A stretch of 9,131 nt of DNA from positions 1-9,131 of the forward strand of contig SBFY01000179.1 of the NCBI GenBank assembly GCA_006227085.1, given 5' to 3'. The first letter of the stretch is position 1. Each line of letters opens with the position of its first letter. The notes below the pieces were generated by a model, which ran no database searches, was not told the origin of the DNA, and saw only the letters and a list, made by a program, of their open reading frames with translations. Positions 1 to 6,639 of this stretch are shown piece after piece. Source of the stretch: Gammaproteobacteria bacterium (GTDB lineage Bacteria > Pseudomonadota > Gammaproteobacteria > Pseudomonadales > M0112). The position numbers were made by a program, and so were the translations under genes.

Positions 1-41
1 TGATGTCACTGGCCTTTATGGGCTTTGCCGGGTTGGCATGA
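1..41 (+). CDS. rsxA: RsxA/RnfA, electron transport complex membrane subunit (3' end only)
   Basis: Only the last twelve codons and the TGA stop lie in the window. They read MSLAFMGFAGLA, which resembles the C-terminal end of RsxA/RnfA as I remember it from E. coli (a MSLAFMGF-type motif near the end). RsxA is an integral membrane subunit of the Rsx/Rnf complex and the partner of RsxE. In the family the two proteins supply cysteines for an Fe-S centre within the membrane, but that part of RsxA is outside the window. The position directly before rsxB fits the usual A-B-C-D-G-E order. The stop lies 3 bases before the rsxB ATG, so translation is probably coupled. The identification rests on a short match plus strong context. 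Confidence 0.85.
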   Translation, partial: MSLAFMGFAGLA

Positions 42-44
42 TTG

Positions 45-647
45 ATGTTTGAGTTGTTTGCACAGCATCCCTTCCTGACCGCTGTCGGCGCACTGGTACT
101 GCTGGGCATCGGCTTTGGCGCACTGCTGGGTTTTGCCTCAGTGAAGTTCCGCGTGGAAGGCGACCCGATTGCTGACCAGATCAATGCCCTGCTACCCCAG
201 ACACAATGCGGCCAATGCGGTTACCCCGGTTGCAAGCCCTACTCCGAAGCCATCGCCAACGGCGAGGCCATCAACCGTTGCCCCCCTGGCGGTGAAGCCA
301 CGATCCAGGCCTTGGCGGACCTGCTGGGCGTTGAACCGCAGCCCCTGGATGCGGAAGAAAAGCCCAAGCAAGTCGCATTCATCCGCGAGGACGAATGCAT
401 CGGTTGCACCAAATGCATCCAGGCCTGCCCGGTCGATGCGATCCTTGGTTCTGCCAAACACATGCATACCGTCATCGTGAGTGAATGCACGGGTTGTGAC
501 CTGTGCGTGGAGCCGTGTCCGGTCGATTGCATCGAGATGCGTCCCATCCAGGTCAATTTGCAAACCTGGAAGTGGGATCTGCCCAAGCCGGTTCCGGCCG
601 ATGCCAACGTCATCGCCACCGACCGTTCGCAGGGGCAAGCGGCATGA
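45..647 (+). CDS. rsxB: RsxB/RnfB, Fe-S ferredoxin-like subunit of the Rsx/Rnf complex
   Basis: This 200-residue protein carries electrons between RsxC and the membrane flavin subunits at the inner membrane. Residues 10-33 form one N-terminal hydrophobic anchor. Next comes the RnfB-type 4Fe-4S domain with Cys55, Cys58, Cys63 and Cys79 (CGQCGYPGC, then NRCPPGG). A two-cluster ferredoxin domain follows with Cys118/121/124/128 and Cys148/151/154/158, so all twelve expected ligands are present. Length is close to E. coli RsxB (about 192 residues). I chose the ATG at 45. A TTG at 42 is in frame directly after the rsxA stop, but it would add only one residue. No strong ribosome binding site is visible, which fits coupling to rsxA. 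The stop overlaps the rsxC start as ATGA. Confidence 0.97.
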   Translation: MFELFAQHPFLTAVGALVLLGIGFGALLGFASVKFRVEGDPIADQINALLPQTQCGQCGYPGCKPYSEAIANGEAINRCPPGGEATIQALADLLGVEPQPLDAEEKPKQVAFIREDECIGCTKCIQACPVDAILGSAKHMHTVIVSECTGCDLCVEPCPVDCIEMRPIQVNLQTWKWDLPKPVPADANVIATDRSQGQAA

Positions 648-2725
648 GGAAAACGTTTGCGATCCACGGTGGTGTGCATCCACCCGAAAACAAGCACCAA
701 TCGGTACGCACACCGATTCGTGCAGCCGGTATCCCGGATGAACTGGTGTTCCCGCTGTCACAACACATCGGCGCACCGGCCGAACAGGTCGTGCAGGTAG
801 GCGATGCCGTCCTCAAGGGCCAGAAGATTGCCGAGGCACAGGGCTTTGTCAGCGTGCCGGTGCACGCCTCCACCTCCGGCACCATCATGGCCATCGAAGC
901 ACGCACCGTACCGCATGCCTCTGGCATGAGTGGTCGTTGCATCGTGCTGAAACCGGATGGCCAGGATCGCTGGATCGACCACAGTGGCCTGGCCGATTAC
1001 ACGCAAGCGGAACCGGCCGACCTGGTCAAACGCATCCGCGATGCCGGTATTGCCGGCATGGGTGGCGCTGGCTTTCCGTCAGCCGTCAAACTCGGCATCA
1101 AGCCCGGCACGGTCATTGAAACGCTGATCATTAACGGCACTGAGTGCGAACCCTACATCACCGCCGATGACATCCTGATGCGCGAGCGCGCCGATCAGGT
1201 CATCGAAGGCGTGAAAATCCTTCGCCACATTATCAAGCCCAAAGAAGTCCTGATTGGTGTTGAAGACAACAAGCCGGAAGGCATTGCTGCCCTGCAAAAA
1301 GCCGCAGCGGGCAGTGGGATTGACGTGGTCGTGTTCCCGACCAAGTACCCTTCGGGCGGTGAGAAACAACTGATCCAGATCCTGACCGGCAAGGAAGTGC
1401 CCAGCGGCAAGCTACCCGCCGATATCGGCGTGGTCTGCCAGAACATCGGCACCACTACCGCGATTTATCGCGCCATTGTGCATGGCGAGCCGCTGATCCA
1501 GCGCATCACCACCGTCACCGGCGATGCGGTAAAAGAGCCGCAAAACCTGGAAGTCTTACTCGGCACACCGCTGCGCCATGTGTTGTCGGTGGCCGGCTAT
1601 GAGGCTCCGAAGGCAGATCGCCTGATTGTGGGCGGCCCGATGATGGGATTTGCAATGCCGCACGCAGACATTCCCGTGGTGAAAACCACCAACTGCGTAC
1701 TGGCTCCCACCGCCCGTGAATTGCCACCACCGCCACCCGCACAAGCCTGTATCCGTTGCGGCATGTGTGCTGAAGCCTGCCCGGTCAGCCTGCTGCCACA
1801 GCAGATGTACTGGTTTGCAATGTCGAAAAATCACGACGCTTTGCAAGAACATCACTTATTCGATTGCATCGAATGCGGCGCCTGCTCGTATGTGTGCCCG
1901 AGCAGCATCCCGCTGGTGCAGTATTACCGTGCATCGAAGGCCGATATCCGCCAGCAGGAACAGGAAAAACGCAAGGCCGATTATTCCAAGCAGCGCTATG
2001 AAGCCCGCCAGGCGCGTTTGCAGAAACTTGAAGACGAAAAAGAAGCCAAGCGCAAGGCCCGTCAGGAAGCCGCTGCAGCTGCGAAAGCCAGCAGCGACAC
2101 TCCTTCCGATGCACAGGCCATCATCCAGGCCGCCGTCGAACGCACACAGGCGAAGAAGCAAGTGTCCGCCGATCCTGCCGCTGCTGCCATTGAACGTGCA
2201 CAAGCCGCTCGTGAAGGCCGCAGCATTGCTGATGCCGACCCGCTCGCCACTGCGCGCGCCACTGTGGCCAACACCGAAAAGCGTTTGCAAACCGCGCGTG
2301 AAAAACTGGCACAAGCCGAAGCGGAAGGCTCTGACAAGATTGACGCTTTCCGTACTGGCGTAGAAAAAACCGAAGCCAAGTTACAGGAAGCGCGTGAGGC
2401 ACTCGCCAAACTCGAAGCCGAAGCACCCGCTGCCACCACGCCAGCCGCCGATGACCCGGTACAAGCCATCATTGAACGCGCCAAGGCCAAGCGTGCCGGC
2501 CAGGCTGTCGAGGAAGAAGACCCGGTCGCCAAGCTGGAACGACTGGTCAGCAGCACCGAAAGCCGCATCCAGGCCACTCGTGACAAGATCACCATGGCTG
2601 AAACCGATGCACCGGACAAAGTCGATGCCCTCAAGACCGGCCTCGAAAAATTGCAGGAAAAGCTTGCCCAATTGAACAGCGAGCTGGCCAATGCCCGTGC
2701 CAGCCAGAATAGCGAGGCCCAGTGA
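644..2725 (+). CDS. rsxC: RsxC/RnfC, NAD(H)/FMN and Fe-S subunit with repeat-bearing coiled-coil tail
   Basis: This 693-residue peripheral subunit exchanges electrons with NAD(H) and passes them to RsxB. The N-terminal part (about 1-120) is the RnfC sandwich domain. Residues 125-345 are the NuoF-like flavin/NADH region, with GMGGAGFPSAVKL at 138-150, NGTECEPY at 164-171 and YPSGGEKQLI at 235-244. After a proline run at 361-365 come two 4Fe-4S motifs: Cys369/372/375/379 and Cys408/411/414/418. Residues 430-693 form a charged, Ala/Lys/Glu-rich, probably coiled-coil tail with a tandem repeat (see repeat entry). The ATG at 644 overlaps the rsxB stop and has AGGGG eight bases upstream. The frame stays open upstream to 503, but that stretch is out of frame with rsxB and only mirrors it. 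Tail length varies widely in this family, so I do not regard the tail as foreign. Confidence 0.97.
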   Translation: MRKTFAIHGGVHPPENKHQSVRTPIRAAGIPDELVFPLSQHIGAPAEQVVQVGDAVLKGQKIAEAQGFVSVPVHASTSGTIMAIEARTVPHASGMSGRCIVLKPDGQDRWIDHSGLADYTQAEPADLVKRIRDAGIAGMGGAGFPSAVKLGIKPGTVIETLIINGTECEPYITADDILMRERADQVIEGVKILRHIIKPKEVLIGVEDNKPEGIAALQKAAAGSGIDVVVFPTKYPSGGEKQLIQILTGKEVPSGKLPADIGVVCQNIGTTTAIYRAIVHGEPLIQRITTVTGDAVKEPQNLEVLLGTPLRHVLSVAGYEAPKADRLIVGGPMMGFAMPHADIPVVKTTNCVLAPTARELPPPPPAQACIRCGMCAEACPVSLLPQQMYWFAMSKNHDALQEHHLFDCIECGACSYVCPSSIPLVQYYRASKADIRQQEQEKRKADYSKQRYEARQARLQKLEDEKEAKRKARQEAAAAAKASSDTPSDAQAIIQAAVERTQAKKQVSADPAAAAIERAQAAREGRSIADADPLATARATVANTEKRLQTAREKLAQAEAEGSDKIDAFRTGVEKTEAKLQEAREALAKLEAEAPAATTPAADDPVQAIIERAKAKRAGQAVEEEDPVAKLERLVSSTESRIQATRDKITMAETDAPDKVDALKTGLEKLQEKLAQLNSELANARASQNSEAQ
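2168..2686 (+). repeat. Tandem 79-residue repeat in the RsxC C-terminal tail
   Basis: RsxC residues 509-587 and 603-681 align without gaps at an offset of 94 residues. By my hand count about 33 of 79 positions are identical. Shared landmarks are the start (ADP/DDP), AxxIERAxAxRxG, a second DP about 22 residues later, VxxTExRxQxxRxK, DKxDAxxTGxEK and a final KL. A shorter, degenerate first copy appears at about residues 488-506 (SDAQAIIQAAVERTQAKK). Each unit combines a short head containing IERA and DP with a long heptad-like helix. The copies are clearly diverged, so the duplication is old or shaped by selection on the coiled coil. Coordinates cover the two main copies and the linker between them. 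Confidence 0.85.
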
Positions 2726-2726
2726 C

Positions 2727-3779
2727 ATGGCATTGTTGCGCGTCACATCACCGCACGCCCATCACCCGGCCAATAAAACCGGTTGGGTCATGCTGCAAGT
2801 CCTCGCAGCAACGATTCCCGGCATTGCCGCCATTACCTGGTTCTTTGGCTGGGGCACCATCGTTAATATCCTTTGGGCCAGTGTATTGGCCGTAACGCTG
2901 GAAGCCCTTTTTCTCAAGCTCCGCAACCGGCCAGTGGGTTTTTACCTGACTGATTACAGTGCATTGGTCACTGCCTGGTTACTGGCCATCGCCCTGCCCC
3001 CGTATGCACCGTGGTGGATTGTTGCCGTTGGCATCGCTTTTGCCATCCTGATTGCCAAACAACTCTATGGCGGCATGGGCTATAACCCGTTCAACCCGGC
3101 GATGGTGGGTTATGTGGTGCTATTGATTTCCTTCCCGCTACAAATGACAACGTGGGCAGAACCCCGCGGCGTGGCTGGTGCTGAATTACCAGGCTTCTGG
3201 CAGGCTTTCCAGTTCAATTTCGGGCTTGTTGACCGTGCCGCACTGGATGGCGTGACCGGTGCCACAGTGCTGGATGTGTTCAAACAGAACAATACAGCAC
3301 TAGTGAAAGACTTGTGGGCAAATCCCATTTTCGGCCATTTCGGTGGGCATGGGCAGGAATGGGTCAATGCTGCGTTCCTGCTAGGCGGACTGGTGTTACT
3401 GGCTCGCCGGATTTTTACCTGGCATGCACCGGTCTGCTTCTTGCTGGCACTGACCGTGATGTCGGCAGCATTTTATGACGGCGGGAGTGCGGCCAGCGGC
3501 GGCTCACCGCTTTTGCACCTGTTCAGTGGTGCCACCATGCTGGGCGCTTTTTTCATCGTGACGGATCCTGTCACGTCAGCAACCAGCAATCGTGGGCGAA
3601 TGATTTATGGTGCCTGCATTGGCGTTCTGGTCTATGTCATTCGCCACTGGGGCAACTACCCGGATGCAGTTGCCTTCTCAGTGCTGCTGATGAATTTTGC
3701 AGCACCCCTGATTGACCATTACACACAACCTCGCACGTATGGTCATGAAAAAGCGGGCACCCGGAAGGCGGGCAAATAA
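2727..3779 (+). CDS. rsxD: RsxD/RnfD, FMN-carrying membrane subunit
   Basis: This 350-residue integral membrane subunit is related to NqrB and belongs to the core thought to couple electron transfer to ion movement. I count roughly ten hydrophobic segments spread over residues 21-330. The covalent FMN site is visible as GVTGAT at 175-180, with Thr180 the expected attachment residue. A conserved FSGATMLGAFFIVTDPVTS block lies at 266-284, and KQLYGGMGYNPFNPAM lies at 111-126. The ATG at 2727 is one base after the rsxC stop and has GCGAGG about nine bases upstream. An in-frame upstream extension into rsxC exists but has no support. The C-terminal tail is short and basic. All expected family landmarks are present. 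Confidence 0.96.
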   Translation: MALLRVTSPHAHHPANKTGWVMLQVLAATIPGIAAITWFFGWGTIVNILWASVLAVTLEALFLKLRNRPVGFYLTDYSALVTAWLLAIALPPYAPWWIVAVGIAFAILIAKQLYGGMGYNPFNPAMVGYVVLLISFPLQMTTWAEPRGVAGAELPGFWQAFQFNFGLVDRAALDGVTGATVLDVFKQNNTALVKDLWANPIFGHFGGHGQEWVNAAFLLGGLVLLARRIFTWHAPVCFLLALTVMSAAFYDGGSAASGGSPLLHLFSGATMLGAFFIVTDPVTSATSNRGRMIYGACIGVLVYVIRHWGNYPDAVAFSVLLMNFAAPLIDHYTQPRTYGHEKAGTRKAGK

Positions 3780-3781
3780 CC

Positions 3782-4432
3782 ATGCAGATGACCGATTCCA
3801 TCCGGCGTAATGCCATCCTGCTGGCCTTGTTCAGTGTGATCACGGCTGGCGGCATTGCCGCCACTTACATCAGCACGCGTGACATGATCATCGCCAACAA
3901 GCGCGCTGTTGAAGAAGCCACCTTATTGGAACTCGTGCCACGAGATACACATAACAACAGCATGCTGGATGATGCCTTCACGGTAGAAGACCTGGCTTTC
4001 CTTGGGCTAGACAGCCCTGGCAAGGCGTATCGCGCCAAGCGCGATGGCCAAGCTGTTGCCGTGATCCTTCCTGTGGTGGCACCCGATGGTTATAGCGGGA
4101 AGATTCGCCTGATGGTTGGTGTTTGGGCCGATGGCACACTGGCGGGCGTACGCGCCATTGAACACCATGAGACACCCGGCCTGGGCGACAAGGTGGAGCT
4201 GAAGAAATCCAGATGGGTATTGGGCTTTAATGGTAAATCGCTGGATAACCCCAGCCCGGATTTGTGGAAAGTCAAAAAAGACAAAGGGGTCTTTGACCAA
4301 TTCACAGGTGCAACCATTACACCACGTGCCGTCACGGCTGCGACTTTCCGGACCCTGCAATACGTGGACACCCATCGTGATACGCTGTTTGTCGCTGATC
4401 AACCTGTAGCCACGGAGGAGCCTGCCCCATGA
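3782..4432 (+). CDS. rsxG: RsxG/RnfG, periplasm-facing flavoprotein subunit
   Basis: This 216-residue protein resembles RnfG and NqrC. Residues 9-31 form a single N-terminal membrane anchor (NAILLALFSVITAGGIAATY), and the rest is a soluble FMN-binding domain. The covalent flavin motif FTGATITPRAV lies at 174-184, with Thr178 as the attachment residue. The conserved block HHETPGLGDKVE lies at 128-139. The ATG at 3782 is two bases after the rsxD stop, with a purine-rich GGAAGG nine or more bases upstream inside rsxD. A second ATG two codons later is an equally possible start and would shorten the protein by two residues. The stop overlaps the rsxE start as ATGA. Confidence 0.96.
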   Translation: MQMTDSIRRNAILLALFSVITAGGIAATYISTRDMIIANKRAVEEATLLELVPRDTHNNSMLDDAFTVEDLAFLGLDSPGKAYRAKRDGQAVAVILPVVAPDGYSGKIRLMVGVWADGTLAGVRAIEHHETPGLGDKVELKKSRWVLGFNGKSLDNPSPDLWKVKKDKGVFDQFTGATITPRAVTAATFRTLQYVDTHRDTLFVADQPVATEEPAP

Positions 4433-5136
4433 GTCAGGTCACTTATCGTGAAGTGGGCTTCAACGGCCTTTGGAAAAACAACCCGGCGCTGGTCCAGTTA
4501 CTGGGCTTGTGCCCGATGCTCGCCGTCACTGGCTCTGTGGTGAATGCCGTAGGCCTTGGATTGGCCACCATGTTTGTCCTGACCTGCACGGGTGCAGCCG
4601 TTTCCCTGATCCGCAACTATGTTTCAGATGCTGTGCGCCTGCCGGCCTTTGTGATGATCATTGCTTCTGTGGTGACTTGCGTGGAATTATTCATGCAAGC
4701 ATTTACCTACGACCTCTACCTGGTGATAGGCCTGTTCACCCAGCTGATCACCACCAACTGTGTCGTTCTTGGCCGCGCAGATGCGTTTGCGTGCAAGAAC
4801 CGCATTGGCCCGGCTGCTTTTGATGGTTTCATGATGGGCCTGGGCTTCGCCGTGGTTTTATTCATCATTGGCGCTGCTCGCGAAGCCTTTGGCACCGGCC
4901 ATTTATTTGAAGGCATGGATTTATTATTTGGCCCAATCGCTGCCAATTGGCGCATTGAAGTGTTTCCGAACTATCCACAGTACCTGTTTGCTGTGCTGCC
5001 ACCAGGCGCATTCATCTTTGCCGGCTTCCTGATTGCCGTCAAAAATGGTGTTGATGCTGGCATCAAGCGCCGCGCTGAAGCCGGCATGGTCAAGGTGAAG
5101 CGTGAGCGTGTTCGTGTCACTGGAGCTGTTGGCTGA
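4429..5136 (+). CDS. rsxE: RsxE/RnfE, integral membrane subunit
   Basis: This 235-residue protein belongs to the RnfA/RnfE/NqrD/NqrE family and has about six hydrophobic segments between residues 20 and 204. Cys28 (LLGLCPMLAVT) and Cys111 (LITTNCVVLGRADAFA) sit at the two conserved positions that, with the equivalent cysteines of RsxA, hold the intramembrane Fe-S centre in Rnf/Nqr complexes. The very strong ribosome binding site GGAGGAG at 4414-4420 lies eight bases before the ATG, which overlaps the rsxG stop. The C-terminus is short and basic (KVKRERVRV). It ends four bases before the chosen nth start. Confidence 0.96.
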   Translation: MSQVTYREVGFNGLWKNNPALVQLLGLCPMLAVTGSVVNAVGLGLATMFVLTCTGAAVSLIRNYVSDAVRLPAFVMIIASVVTCVELFMQAFTYDLYLVIGLFTQLITTNCVVLGRADAFACKNRIGPAAFDGFMMGLGFAVVLFIIGAAREAFGTGHLFEGMDLLFGPIAANWRIEVFPNYPQYLFAVLPPGAFIFAGFLIAVKNGVDAGIKRRAEAGMVKVKRERVRVTGAVG

Positions 5137-5140
5137 CACC

Positions 5141-5773
5141 GTGAACCGGGAAAAGCGCACCGCCATTTTTCGCCAGCTGCAAGCCAACAATCCGGCGCCA
5201 ACGACTGAGCTGCATTACAGTAGCCCGTTCGAGCTATTGATTGCCGTCATCCTTTCTGCACAGGCAACAGATACCAGCGTCAACAAGGCAACGGGGAAGC
5301 TCTTTGCTGAAGCCAACACACCGGAAACCTTGCTGGCACTCGGCCTGCGAAAGCTGAAAAACCATATCAAGACCATCGGCCTGTTCAACACGAAAGCGGA
5401 AAACATCCTTAAAACCTGCCGCATCCTGATCGAGCAGCATGGCAGTGAAGTCCCATGCGATCGCAAGGCGCTCGAAGCCCTGCCCGGCGTTGGCCGCAAA
5501 ACTGCCAACGTAATCCTGAACACGGCCTTTGGCGAACCCACCATCGCCGTGGACACGCATATTTTCCGCATCAGTAATCGCATCGGCATCGCACCCGGGA
5601 AAACCGTGCGCGAAGTGGAAGACCGGCTGATGCGTGTGGTTCCGGAAGAGTTCCTGAAAGACGCCCACCACTGGCTGATCCTGCACGGGCGTTACACCTG
5701 CACAGCCCGCAAGCCGAAGTGCGACGAGTGCTGCATTCGCGAATGGTGCGAATATAAAGGCAAACCGGATTAA
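5141..5773 (+). CDS. nth: Endonuclease III (DNA glycosylase/AP lyase)
   Basis: This base-excision repair enzyme removes oxidised pyrimidines and cleaves the abasic site. From the GTG at 5141 it has 210 residues against 211 in E. coli, and key residues fall at the same numbers: catalytic Lys120 (LPGVGRKTAN) and Asp138 (AVDTHIFR). The 4Fe-4S ligands Cys187, Cys194, Cys197 and Cys203 also match. An extra Cys198 beside the third ligand is the only local oddity. The open frame reaches a GTG at 5102, but those 13 extra codons overlap rsxE. I prefer 5141 because MNREKR aligns with the E. coli N-terminus. The nearest Shine-Dalgarno-like GGAG is 15 bases away, so initiation may depend on coupling. rnf-nth linkage is common in Gammaproteobacteria. 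Confidence 0.96.
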   Translation: MNREKRTAIFRQLQANNPAPTTELHYSSPFELLIAVILSAQATDTSVNKATGKLFAEANTPETLLALGLRKLKNHIKTIGLFNTKAENILKTCRILIEQHGSEVPCDRKALEALPGVGRKTANVILNTAFGEPTIAVDTHIFRISNRIGIAPGKTVREVEDRLMRVVPEEFLKDAHHWLILHGRYTCTARKPKCDECCIREWCEYKGKPD

Positions 5774-6169
5774 TCAGTCCTGGCGACTGTTTTCCTGGAT
5801 GAGTTCGATCAAATAGCCATCCGGGTCTTTCACAAACGCAATCACCGTTGTGCCGTGCTTCATCGGCCCTGCCTCACGGACCACTTCACCACCGGCTGCC
5901 TTGATGGCATCACAGGCTTGATAGGCATCGGCCACGCCGATCGCAATATGACCGAAGCCATTGCCTTTCTCATAACTGGCCGTATCCCAGTTATGCGTGA
6001 GTTCGATGGCGCTGGCTTCCGATTCATCGGCATAGCCGACAAAGGCCAGCGTGAAGCGCCCATCCGGGTAATCTTTCCGGCGCAATAACCGCATGCCGAG
6101 GATAGTCGTATAAAACCCTATCGAGCGCTCCAGGTCACCCACGCGAATCATGGTATGCAGGATTCTCAT
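5774..6169 (-). CDS. gloA: Lactoylglutathione lyase (glyoxalase I)
   Basis: This 131-residue VOC-fold enzyme isomerises the methylglyoxal-glutathione hemithioacetal to S-lactoylglutathione in the cytoplasm. The four metal ligands of E. coli GloA are at identical numbers: His5 (MRILHTMIRV), Glu56 (SAIELTHNW), His74 (GFGHIAI) and Glu122 (GYLIELI). The motif TTVIAFVKDPDGY lies at 107-119. The frame stays open about 53 codons further upstream over rimI, but the ATG at 6169 has a strong AGAGGAG six to eight bases before it and matches the family start. It overlaps the rimI stop as ATGA. Its own stop abuts the nth stop with no spacer. Ligand spacing suggests the E. coli-like, nickel-preferring class, which is inference. 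Confidence 0.95.
   Translation of the reverse strand: MRILHTMIRVGDLERSIGFYTTILGMRLLRRKDYPDGRFTLAFVGYADESEASAIELTHNWDTASYEKGNGFGHIAIGVADAYQACDAIKAAGGEVVREAGPMKHGTTVIAFVKDPDGYLIELIQENSRQD
5775..5793 (+). terminator. Possible intrinsic terminator of the rsx-nth unit, inside the 3' end of gloA
   Basis: CAGTC (5775-5779) and GACTG (5785-5789) form a perfect 5-bp stem around a 5-base loop, followed directly by TTTT (5790-5793). It starts two bases after the nth TAA, where a terminator would be expected, yet it lies entirely within the coding region of the opposing gloA. The stem is short and the T-run is only four bases, so it may be weak or a chance structure. Read in the other direction, the same stem is followed by ATTAAT rather than a T-run. 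Confidence 0.4.
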
Positions 6170-6639
6170 GCTTTCTCCTCTACGGACAGTTCCAGGCACA
6201 TCACCAGGGCATCTTCCCGACCCTGTCGTGATGGGTAGTAATCGCGCCGCCGGCCAACCTCTGTAAACCCTTCGCGGCGATACAAGGCAATCGCTGCGAT
6301 ATTGGAAACCCTGACCTCCAGGAAACAACGCAGGGCACCACGCTCACGCACACGATCCAGCACTTCACGCAGGAGCAAACGCCCCAGCCCGCGGCGGCGA
6401 CACTGTGGTTCAATGGCAATATTCAGCAAGTCGGTGTCATCAACGGCCAGCATCAGCACGGCATACCCCATGCATCGCGCATCGGCATCTTCCAATACCC
6501 ACACGGCATGATCACTGTCGAGGATTTCTTCCAATTGCTTACGTGACCAAGGATGGGAATGCGCTCGCTGCTCAATGGCCAGCATGGCCTCCGCATCATT
6601 GAAGCGGGCCGGGCGTACACGCCAGCCCGACGGCATCAT
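6166..6639 (-). CDS. rimI: Ribosomal protein S18 alanine N-acetyltransferase (GNAT family)
   Basis: This 157-residue GNAT acetyltransferase is expected to acetylate the N-terminal alanine of ribosomal protein S18. The RimI pattern IEQRAHSHPWS is at 22-32, the acetyl-CoA loop RRRGLGRLLL at 81-90, and LEVRVSNIAAIALYRREGF at 107-125. Glu108 and Tyr120 keep the 12-residue spacing of the catalytic pair described for RimI. RRRDYYPSRQGREDALVM follows at 130-147. Two adjacent ATGs (6639 and 6636) overlap the upstream gene's TGA in the string ATGATG. I use the first, but the second is equally possible. A longer start at 6672 would overlap the neighbour by 37 bases and add a non-family extension. The stop overlaps the gloA start. 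Confidence 0.94.
   Translation of the reverse strand: MMPSGWRVRPARFNDAEAMLAIEQRAHSHPWSRKQLEEILDSDHAVWVLEDADARCMGYAVLMLAVDDTDLLNIAIEPQCRRRGLGRLLLREVLDRVRERGALRCFLEVRVSNIAAIALYRREGFTEVGRRRDYYPSRQGREDALVMCLELSVEEKA

Noticed and set aside
503..643. In-frame upstream extension of rsxC over rsxB.
   Set aside because: The extra 47 residues do not resemble the RsxC N-terminus, whereas the ATG at 644 has a good ribosome site and the usual ATGA overlap with rsxB.
192..776. A 194-codon minus-strand frame spanning rsxB and the start of rsxC.
   Set aside because: It lies opposite a fully conserved Fe-S protein and shows no motif. It crosses the rsxB/rsxC boundary only because of frame coincidence.
1860..1912. 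A possible CRISPR or mobile-element signal was looked for across the window because of repeated cysteine-codon blocks.
   Set aside because: The repeats are only recurring ferredoxin cluster motifs in coding frames. No regularly spaced direct repeats, terminal inverted repeats or transposase-like frames were seen.
2062..2733. A 223-codon minus-strand frame opposite the rsxC tail, very rich in Ala and Ser.
   Set aside because: It is the complement of the Ala/Lys/Glu-rich repeat region. It has no ribosome site and its composition follows from the opposite strand.
6170..6328. In-frame N-terminal extension of gloA.
   Set aside because: It would overlap rimI by over 150 bases, and the His5 metal ligand fits the family only when the ATG at 6169 is used. 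That ATG has a strong ribosome site.
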